From contig NC_088790.1 in the NCBI RefSeq assembly GCF_949628265.1, positions 8,622,545 through 8,686,544 on the forward strand: DNA of 64,000 nucleotides, in the 5' to 3' direction. Each line of letters opens with the position of its first letter. Position 1 is the first letter of the stretch. Position numbers and translations under genes: made by a program. This document shows positions 1 to 8,060 of the stretch, in pieces. This DNA comes from Cloeon dipterum (taxonomy: Eukaryota; Arthropoda; Insecta; Ephemeroptera; Baetidae). The notes beneath the pieces were generated by a model. It was not told the DNA's origin. It made no database searches and was given only the letters and a program-made list of their open reading frames with translations.

Positions 1-153
1 ATTTTAAATAACATAGGCGTAATAAAAAAATTGATTTTTGTTGATTTTTTAAAATAGTAGTTCTTTCTCAGATTCAATTTAAAAAAATTTTCAAGCAATT
101 TTCTATATTAGAGCAAAATAAATGCTAATTAAAACTCATAAATTTGCACTCAC

Positions 154-1042
154 CTATTTGGTATCCTGCAGAAAACATAATACACGCGCTCAAACCAACG
201 AGAAACTTAAGAAAACAATGCAGTATATAGATTGGCTGGAGGGCCAGCGCGATGCCGGCGGCCACCTGCAGAGCCGCGCCAGACACAATGATCGCCCGCG
301 GTGAAATACTAGCAAAACACGCATGAATTATGCAAGAACAAACATGCTTATCACTTAAAACTCACATCTTCAGTAAAGAATAAGTGACGACTCCGCCACA
401 GAATATTCCAAACAGGTACAAAGACTGGACAACGTTTATCAGCCTGTTTCTGTCGCATACTAATGACCACTGAAATATTTTAATCACCGCATTAATGGAA
501 TTACCGGGGACGTGACACTTTTTACTTTATCTCAATGAACTATTTTTCAACAAACGCAGTGAGGAACAAAAATATTTGTATTTAAAAGTAGGAATTATTG
601 TTTTCACCTCTGTTATCATTGTAGTTCGGTCAACCAAAAACTCGAAGTTCTTGCATTCAATCAGTCCATCATTGTAAGGCAAGGGTGCCGAGTCATTTGC
701 ATAGCCGGCGTAGACGAAACAAGGATCGAATCCATTCAAATATTTCTATCAAGGGATAGTTTAGTGCTACAAACAGCCGCCATTATTGTAAGGGCTACAA
801 ACATTGCTCTTGGGGTGCCACTTTTCGATCCACTCCTGCGGCGTCCACCTGTCCTTATCGGTACGCGCGCAAAAGTACATGCCGCCGAACGACTCGGGGC
901 TGGAGGCGAGGAAGAGGATGCTCATCATCTGCCAGGCCGCCGGTATCTTGACCAGCGCCACAAGCAGCAACATGCGCCACTGCCACGGGCCGAAGTAGCC
1001 GAGAGCCACGATCACCGGGTCCGAGGACTCGGACGGAGGCAT
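154..1042 (-). CDS. SLC22-family organic cation/anion transporter-like, N-terminal half (runs off left edge)
   Basis: Predicted plasma-membrane major-facilitator transporter of the SLC22 type. Exons in transcript order are 1078-803, 745-608, 469-366 and 308-154; each junction is GT-AG and keeps frame. The start is the ATG at 1042, because the in-frame upstream exon has no ATG before a stop. The protein opens with a short cytosolic tail and 'GYFGPWQWRMLLLVALVKIP' (TM1), then a long Cys-bearing extracellular loop containing 'LNGFDPCFVYAGY', then 'WSLVCDRNRLINVVQSLYLFG' split as the Trp-Cys-Asp segment before TM2, then TM3-TM4 ending 'FSAGYQI' at the donor at 153. That loop followed by W-x-L-V-C-D is the SLC22 hallmark. 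The usual D-R-x-G-R-R loop after TM2 is missing: the sequence reads LLKIISPRAI there. Substrate is unknown. TM5-TM12 lie outside the window. Confidence 0.88.
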
Positions 1043-1246
1043 CGTCAGCGACTGCCAACTCGCAATTCCACGCAAGCCCTGAAAAAACACATATTATCAG
1101 CCACCAAAGCGCGCCGCACTGATTTTAAGAGTTAACCATTCCGAAGCGTTTGAGTTTCACCATATTGTTGCTATGAAAAAAAAATTGTGCGGACGAATAC
1201 AAAAATACGCGCGCGCGTGTACACCGACGTCACACTTGTCACTTAC

Positions 1247-1440
1247 CTTTAATATTGTTTGTAGCAAGGTTTTTCTCGTTGCGCCAGACGTCCGATGGCG
1301 CCGTGTCCTCTTCTCGCATGGAACAAGTTCGCCGCCGTTCAATTGACTGAATTTTCGATTGGGGCCTCGGCCTTTCAATTAATACTCTTTGCAGCCGAGC
1401 GGCTCTCGCGAGACGAACAACAAGCAAGGTGATGCACAAT
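1247..1440 (-). other. Non-coding first exon (5'UTR) of the SLC22-like gene
   Basis: A good donor (AAAG then GTAAGTG, GT at 1246-1245) pairs with the acceptor before 1078, so this exon is spliced to the first coding exon. In the continuing frame it has no ATG and a stop just above 1378, so it should be untranslated. The upper boundary is a guess; I see no TATA box. Confidence 0.5.
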
Positions 1441-1832
1441 GGGCAAACAATGCAAAAAATATCAATCGAGATAAGAAAGTGTGAACCTGCCGATCGGCTA
1501 GTTCATTACAAAATATAATTGATTAGAGCTACTTTTTTCCATCAACGAGTTATCTTTCTCTATAAAACATGAGAATGGAAATTTTCCTCACTCTATTGGT
1601 TTTATGAAGCAATAATGTTTGTTCAGACAACGCTTCTGGAATGCATTTATTTACTCGACACAAGCAAGAATGTTGAATACTAACGCAATATAAAAATAAT
1701 ATGTGTGTTCTCGCTGCTAATTGAAAAAAATTACGCGTTATATCGAAAGCAATGCGTCACATCAAATTTTGAGTAGCATGTAGTTTAATAATCAATGAAA
1801 AACACTGTTAATTTATTCAGAAGTTGTTGCTG
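1441..1832. other. AT-rich intergenic region between divergent SLC22-like and gustatory receptor genes
   Basis: No coding signal is visible. It lies between two divergently transcribed genes and so must hold the promoters of both, but no TATA box or initiator stands out. The 'tttattcag' at 1812-1820 is a possible 3' splice site just before the receptor ATG, so the receptor may have a 5'UTR intron here. Confidence 0.4.
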
Positions 1833-3239
1833 ATGCGTCAAAACCCTTTTAATACTTTCACAACGCAGCCTTCAACAATGACCACGCAATGTTTTTTGAC
1901 TGCCATTAGGCCAATTCGTCTGCCTTTGGGTTTTTTTGGAATCCAAACAAGTGCAAAATTCCACGCGATTTTGGCAATTGCTGCCGTGTTTGGATTCATA
2001 TCCCAAATTATTGTAATGGATATATTTCTCTATGACACTTTCTCCGCTGAAATTACGAGATTAGGGCCGATCTCAAATTTACTCTCATTAGCACACGTCA
2101 CTTTACACATCGCTTTGCTTCTTGTACTTCTCGACTTTCAGTTTTTTCGCAGGCAAATTTTTTTAGAACTTTGCCATCGCCTTGACATTGTGTCTGCGCA
2201 GCTCGCGTGTCAAGATCGATTCCTGCAGCAATCATACAGATTTTCTTTGCTCCTCACTACGATTGTTAATGGATTAGGATTTTTGCTTTATATGGGAGAC
2301 AATTTGACATGGCTAGACGAAACCAACTTTATTTCTATTTTTGTTACTAGCATGGCCACAATTTATTGGATGAATGGAAAAGCGTTGGTTGTTCTCTTTT
2401 ACCATTCAATCCAGCTACTATTTTGTGAGATAAATTTGCAAATCGACCAGGTGAACAAAGGGGAAAATTTTAATTTTTTTATCCTAACAATTAATTTTTA
2501 CAGGTCCATCAAAGTTCCTGTGCAAGCAGCTTTTTGCAAAATGCCGGAGAGTATTTTGAAAATTTAAAACAATGTCACAGTACGCTATGTGAAATGATCT
2601 CGGCCGTCAATGACTGTTTTGGACCAATTCTGTTAACTACCAATTTCATGCAATTCATTGACGTCATAAATAGTTTGTATTACGTAATTATTGTCATTTT
2701 AAAATTAGACGACCACATTAGCAACGAAAATGTCACTCTTGTTGCATCCACAACTTTCATTAACGCGACAATTTTCTACGCAGAGCTTGTTTGTTTTTGT
2801 TACAAAGCGGTGCACAGCGTGCGAGAAGTGCGTGCGTTTTTGTTATGTTGAATTCTTTTTAAATTTTGAGTATTTTTCATTCAGGGAAACAAAACACCAA
2901 TGCCGCTTCTGAAGCTGGAGTTGGAATTTACGACAAACAAAATAATATTGGAGGAAGTGTGCATATTAATAATTTTACTAGGCGTCAAATTTTACCCGTT
3001 TATACATTTCAGTGCCAGTTGTTCAGAGAAGATTTGATGCATTACAAAAAATACAGCTTCTCTCTTTGCGGCATGAGCAACATTGACTACCAGTTTATTG
3101 TTACTGTATTTTAATTTAATTTTTATTGCGATTTTACCTGGAGCTTATAATATGCTTCCAGATTTCAGCTGCCATTGTGGCATATTTGGTTACAATAATC
3201 CAATTTCAGCTGGTGGTCACGTCATTAAAAACTCATTAA
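1833..3239 (+). CDS. Insect gustatory receptor (7tm_7 family)
   Basis: Predicted ligand-gated chemoreceptor channel of taste neurons. Exons are 1833-2450, 2504-2827, 2885-2956, 3013-3105 and 3162-3239. All four introns are phase 0 and 53-57 nt long, as is common in Gr genes. The spliced protein is 394 residues, normal for the family. Hydrophobic segments include 'AILAIAAVFGFISQIIVMDI', 'LLSLAHVTLHIALLLVLLDF', 'LLLTTIVNGLGFLLYMG' and 'LLTTNFMQFIDVINSLYYVI'. The last exons give 'FSLCGMSNIDYQFIVT' joined to 'ISAAIVAYLVTIIQFQ', which fits the C-terminal Gr signature (T-Y-hydrophobic5-Q-F) with Ala in place of the Thr. The ATG at 1833 is chosen because only TTG/CTG precede it in frame; 1878 is an alternative start. 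Subfamily (sugar, CO2, bitter) cannot be told; the divergence suggests a bitter-type receptor, which is inference. Confidence 0.85.
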
Positions 3240-3708
3240 AGTTAGCAGCTCTCCGTTTAAATATCGTTAGATTCTGGTAAAATTTTTGAACTCACCTCTT
3301 CCATTTTAATGTAATACGGGTAATTTTTCAGTTTCGTGATTTCCAAGAAATGTTTTACAGCTGGGTGCGCGTTGGCTTACTTATACCAACGACAGCAGGA
3401 AATATAGGTCATCACAGAAAAGACTCAAGGTAAAGCGCGTGAAGTACATGTCCTTAACATAAATAACCTCTGCTTTATTGTTATTTGTGTTTAAAATGAA
3501 TCTGCTTTCATTAGCTGCGCAAAATTTATAAATAATAAGTTGTTTAAAAACGCAGCTGTGAGATCAAATTAAATATTTTTACCATACTTCACTGGAGTTC
3601 AATGAGACAAGAACCAATAATCGCTTTATAGTTAAAAATATAGAAACACAATTTTTTATTATCAAACAACGCAGCAAGTATAGAATCATCTAATAAACAT
3701 ATAAAAAT
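3240..3708. other. AT-rich spacer between convergent receptor and secreted-protein genes
   Basis: No open frame of note. It must hold the 3' ends of two convergent genes. On the minus strand an AATAAA (plus-strand TTTATT at 3655-3660) lies about 50 nt past the stop of the secreted-protein gene and is its likely poly(A) signal. Nothing else is seen. Confidence 0.5.
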
Positions 3709-4951
3709 TTAATTCACAGGCACAATCTCGGCGCCGTAAACATTAACTTCAGTGGAAGTTGTTGCTTTGTGAAAAACTCTGAATTGGCGTGTGTAGATTT
3801 TTCGCCTCCAATGCACTCTCGTAGCCGTGGTTGCTTCTTCTTCATCAACAACGTCTAAATTAGTGTTGGTAGAACTCCAATTGTGTGTCTCATCTGGAAA
3901 AGCGGTGCCATCGTTTTTGTTCCAGCTCGCAAAGTAGGTTGTGGTCTCTTTAGTTGTCTGCGTTCCTCGCCTTGTTACGCGGCCCCATATATGACCTGAT
4001 GCACTCTTCGTAAATTTTATATAATTTTTTGTCGGTGGCAACTTTGTTGTGGTTTTATAAATTTTTCGAGTAAATAATGGCTTGGCCGTTATTGCGATGA
4101 AGAAAGTGTCCACAGCAGCAGTGATTTGAGGAGGTTCCGGCTGCATTGGATTTGTAGGCGCAAGATCTAAATCGTCATCTTCCCCTGTGCGTGGACTCCT
4201 GAGAGTGCCTAAAATATTTTAATTTAAAAACAGAAAAAACACGGAAGTAATTTTATGAAATTTAGATGAACGAATGGATGAGCTCTACTCTGGATTAACT
4301 AAAAAGAGCTTAGTTGTTATTTAATTCTTCTCAAATGTTCACTTATGTAGCTATCCATTCTGAGTAAAATCCACGCAGATTTGATCCATTAATTTAAATT
4401 ACGAAGTTATAGTTTTGTTACTATCTTTTTCAGTAATGTTTACGATTTTTAATAGTATTTTTTTAAATATCTTAAGCATTTTCTCGCAAGCTACAATTTA
4501 GTTCACCTGTTGCCCAAGGGTCAGGCGAGGTTGGTGGAGTTACCATTCGCTCAAAACTCTCCTCTAAATCGTAGTCTAGTCCGCCAAAGTCGCTGGACGC
4601 AACCTGCCAGTCCATAGATCGATTAAAGACTGGCGCGCTGCTGTTACTCTTTGTCCACGGAGGCATTCGCATCACGAACTGCCCTTTGTTTGACAACCAT
4701 TGCTTTTCCTCCTCCTCATCTGTTTTATTACCACTTGTTTGAGGCAGTCCGCCGATCTGCTGAATTCTCGACATTGCATCGTCATCCTTTAATTATGTAT
4801 TTTGAATTGCACCTGATGTATTATTTTCAAATAACTTTACCAACTCAGTTGAGTCATTCCTGAATAAAATAGTTTTTAAAGCTTCAAAGATGCTTGCACA
4901 GTCAGTGTTTTCTGCCCAAAACGTAAAAAATATTAACAAAACGACTAGCAT
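3709..4951 (-). CDS. Unrecognised secreted protein, three exons
   Basis: I do not recognise the family. Exons are 4951-4841, 4786-4507 and 4208-3709; junction phases fit (0, then 1) and give 296 residues. The N-terminus 'MLVVLLIFFTFWAENTDC' is a clear signal peptide, so the product is probably secreted. The middle is hydrophilic, with an acidic DEEEE run, 'SFERMVTPPTSPDPWA' and several N-x-S/T sites. The last exon is basic and Thr-rich ('TTTKLPPTKNYIKF') with a late acidic DEEEA, ending 'VYGAEIVPVN'. The first intron is only 54 nt, divisible by three and interrupted by one in-frame TAA, so it could instead be retained or read through. An AATAAA lies about 50 nt past the stop. Poor family resemblance and odd composition suggest a fast-evolving lineage-restricted gene. 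Confidence 0.6.
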
Positions 4952-5480
4952 CGCTGTACATTCCGCAGTTTGCAAAATTTGCCCTGGAAAGCCATACTGC
5001 CAGAATATGGATGCGTGGCCTACTTAGTTATGGCAGCTGACGCTAACGCTAGTTTCCGCCTAGTCAAAATGCGTCATATGTTTGTTTGGAATAGCAAAGC
5101 ACCCAACAGCGCGAAAAATACCGTTGTTAACTTTCATCCAAGATTAATGTCACATTTGCCAAGGGTGAAATTTAAAAAGTTAAGTTTGTAGTAATACATG
5201 GCTGATTAAAATTGTGTGAATAAACCACAGCAAAAATTAAACTATTTTTATCTTGTTTCTAACCCTTGCACAGGAGTTTAATTCTAGAAATAAATCCTCG
5301 TCTCCAGAAGCAAATGTGGTGTGTTAAGATCCAGGAAAGGAAAAATTCCAACGCCATTACAAAAAAGGCTTTTGATGTATTTTCACCCACAGTTAACAAT
5401 TTGCGGTTCAAATTTTTAATGATAATGTGCTTCCACAAGGCGAGGAGAATGAAACCCAAGCTTGTCTTTCTGACCAACGT
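4952..5480. other. Intergenic, no supported gene
   Basis: Short open frames of 70-80 codons exist on both strands (4970-5191 plus, 5259-5495 minus) but lack family resemblance, splice context or biased composition. The region probably holds the promoter of the secreted-protein gene. No TATA box is evident. Confidence 0.35.
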
Positions 5481-6530
5481 CTCTTTCAGTTGCAAGCAAC
5501 ATTTCTAATATCACAATTGCGCAATCCCAGTTCAAGTCGAGTGAATTCCTCAGGGCTGTACACAAATCGTAATAAAATTATGATGTCAATAGATTTATGA
5601 TAGTTAATACCTCGATATTTTGCTTCTGTGAAGATCTTGAGTTCTTAGATGGATCAGAGGCAGTTTTCTAAATCCAATGCCCTTGAAAAGTATTATCTCC
5701 AATGCTGCCAGAGGTGAGAAGTCTGCAAAAAACAACATGTAAGCGCTAGAATAAGATAAAACCACAAACGTGCCCTTGCTGTCAAAAGACAGTCATTTTT
5801 ATCTCTTCTATAACCACAAATTGTAAACTAAAAATGTAACCTGTGAGTAATGACTAGCCTTCTCTATCGACTTCTTCAGATGAGGGGCATCACCGACTGT
5901 CTTTCAGCTCAAATCAAAGAGAATCACTTCGTAAGCTCCATTTAAAATGCAAGCCAGTTCCTCCAGCATTGGCACTCAGGAGCATGAAAACAACAATTAT
6001 TATCATATAATGAGTATGCAAAAATATGGAAACATATATAATTAAAAGTGGAGTAATTGTGATATTCAACATTCAAAAGCGCCAAACCATCATTAATTAT
6101 TCAGCTTTAAATGGAAACATTTTGGAAAAAATGTTAGCTGAAGATTTTTTAGCGTTGCTTTACTTACAAGCATGTTTTTCAGAACATTCTTCATAATTTC
6201 CTGCTACAGTCATGACGTCTGATTTTGGCTCGAGCATTGCACACCATGTTTTTTGTCTTCTTGTTAGCTCAGCTCAAAACTATATTTATTTGATTAAGGT
6301 TGATTGTGATTAAGGCTTCATCTATTACCGCAATAATTATAATTGCCACTATGGTTAGAGGCCCTGAAACCGGAAAAAATATTATATAATGTTGGGAGCA
6401 CACGAAATTTAATTGAACCTCAACTTTATTTCCATGTATCATATAAGTAATACAAAGATATTGAAGTATCACATATACCCCACCTCCTACCTATAAATTG
6501 TGTATATCTCCTGGGTTTCATGAAGTTTTC
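5480..6530 (-). other. Possible small orphan gene or decayed gene with a hydrophobic N-terminal anchor (unresolved)
   Basis: Several exon-like pieces lie in order on the minus strand but I could not join them all in frame. 'MKPRRYTQFI' (from about 6519) has a donor after ATAG and joins across a 3' splice site near 6363 to 'GPLTIVAIIIIA', a signal-anchor-like helix. A further piece 'EIMKNVLKNML' ends at GTAAGT near 6165. 'EELACILNGAYEVILFDLS' (about 5965-5909) runs into a TGA, then 'TVGDAPHLKKSIEKASHYSQ'. A last piece, 'FSPLAALEIILFKGIGFRKL', starts after TTTTTTGCAG near 5724 and can reach a final exon near 5560-5490. The pieces may be a many-exon gene with short introns or a pseudogene. Function is unknown. 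Confidence 0.25.
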
Positions 6531-6939
6531 AGCTGAGAGTTAAACGTGAATATATTTCGACAAAACCACTAACGTTGCTAATCACTATCAGTCTATCACT
6601 CGTCCCAGCTGATCGAATCAACAGCAACACAGGCGGCAAGGTGGTTGGCTGTTCGCCAGATTGTGTTGGCAATACTGCTCTTCAAATTTAGCGCCTTCTA
6701 CTTTTCGGGAAAAATAATGACAGTTCTACTATTCCTTATAGCTATCTTAGCGATCGTGATTACAAATTACTCGATTTTGTTCCAATGAAAGTCGATTTTG
6801 AACTCATTTCACTTTAATTTCAAATACACGATAGATCTCTTAAATTTGAGAACCGCGATTTTATTATAAACTAAGCAAACTAAGCTATTGTGTAAATATG
6901 GTGAAATTTAATTCAATATATGCAATATATAATCCAAAA
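6531..6939. other. AT-rich spacer with short hydrophobic ORFs
   Basis: A 23-codon plus-strand ORF from 6717 ('MTVLLFLIAILAIVITNYS') looks like a signal anchor but stops at once and has no convincing donor. A minus-strand open frame of about 55 codons ('SGEQPTTLPPVLLLIRSAGT') lies around 6685-6520. Neither is a supported gene. Confidence 0.25.
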
Positions 6940-7361
6940 TTATTCATTGGTGCGCACTTTCTAAAAGCAAGTAAATTTTTAATATATTTTTAATATTTGA
7001 ATTTTTAAATTTTTAAAAATAGCAAGTTTGAGAAATTAACTAATCAGATAATAATGATGATTGCGAATATAAAATTACCCCAAATAATGATCTTCCAACA
7101 GAAATATTATCTGAATTCAATTCGTACTTTCTTCTGCGAATCAAAATTTCTTCACTAGGAGGTTCTTCTTGCGAATGACACCACCTGAAGAAGGATTTGG
7201 TCCGCCGCAGAGTCATCACTGGGCTTTAAGGAAAAGAGCGTGACAAAAATATTTCTCACGATAGATTAATTTAATACCTCTTATTTGATAAGGAGGTGGC
7301 TCTATATTTCTGATTTTTAGGAGACTTGACCCTCTCGCCCTTTCCCTTTTCACGTCACGTA
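6940..7361 (-). CDS. 3' part of an unrecognised small gene (three predicted exons)
   Basis: Exons 7361-7278, 7218-7079 and 6960-6940 have consensus splice sites and compatible phases. The first begins after 'ttttttatcag'. The second follows 'ccttaaagcccag' and codes 'MTLRRTKSFFRWCHSQEEPP' plus 'SEEILIRRRKYELNSDNISV'. The last is a 21-nt exon giving KVRTNE and a TAA. The predicted 80-residue tail is basic, then acidic, then basic, with no hydrophobic segment, so it looks cytosolic or nuclear. I found no convincing exon upstream between 7362 and the yellow-gene promoter, so the 5' end is unknown. No family is recognised; the evidence is splice-site and frame agreement only. Confidence 0.4.
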
Positions 7362-7846
7362 CTGATAAAAAATGCGAGGAAAATTAAACCGACAAGCGAC
7401 TAATAATTTTGAGCTGGGTCAACTGTTGTAATTGAACCACACACAGACATCCCGAAATGTAATACACTATGCTTATTTTTTATTGTTATTGCAATTTTGC
7501 TATGAGAGACTTATTTGTAAATGCGCAGATAGGAATGGAGGAGCTTCGATTTCTGTACCGTTGTAAAATACAAATAAAGAAATTGAATAAAATGGGAAAA
7601 TGACATCAGGAATCGGACCAAGCAACCAAAACGCCGAAAGTTTCAATGAAATAATTATTTCCTCCTTGCTCTGGTCAGAGGCCAGAGCACTGTGATAATT
7701 TTCGTCTCATTTATCGTTTGCTGTACGGCCTAACCTTTGCACTTTCCTCAAACAAAAATCAATGCGATCTAGCTTAACATTTTTTTAGATTAGTTAACAT
7801 TAATTTCAATGAGAAAATTGCGCATGACGTTTCATTTTAGCGGCAT
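7362..7846. other. Region upstream of the yellow-EGF gene
   Basis: No supported coding sequence. It should carry the upstream regulatory region of the yellow-EGF gene and perhaps a 5' exon of the minus-strand orphan gene: a short minus-strand frame with 'FLMSFSHFIQFLYLYFTT' ends at a weak GTACAG donor near 7562. Confidence 0.35.
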
Positions 7847-7880
7847 TATAAAAGGGCGTCCAGTCGCTCCTCTCTCATTG
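7847..7880 (+). promoter_or_regulatory. Core promoter (TATA box plus initiator) of the yellow-EGF gene
   Basis: TATAAAAGG at 7847-7855 is a near-perfect TATA box. About 27 nt downstream, TCTCATTG (TCATTG from 7874) fits an arthropod initiator. A short non-coding exon then runs to a donor (GTGAGC at 7925), and an acceptor (tttttaatcag, ending 8051) precedes the coding exon. A strong TATA box suggests regulated, tissue-specific expression, as expected for yellow-family genes; that last step is inference. Confidence 0.75.
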
Positions 7881-8060
7881 TCTTCTACAAGTTATTACAT
7901 GCAGCTTTCTTCTACAAGGCAGTGGTGAGCGATTTTCTTATTTATTCGTGTTTTTTTGTTTCAAATAATTTTACTCTAAGATTATAGACCTGTGCACACA
8001 GTTAAGTCAAGAGACAACTCATTTAATTTCGTCTATTTTTGTTTTTAATCAGAAAACCTT

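Noticed and set aside
764..1135. Plus-strand 123-codon ORF over the SLC22 exon
   Set aside because: It is the antisense shadow of the GC-rich coding exon; the minus strand has the family motifs and splice sites.
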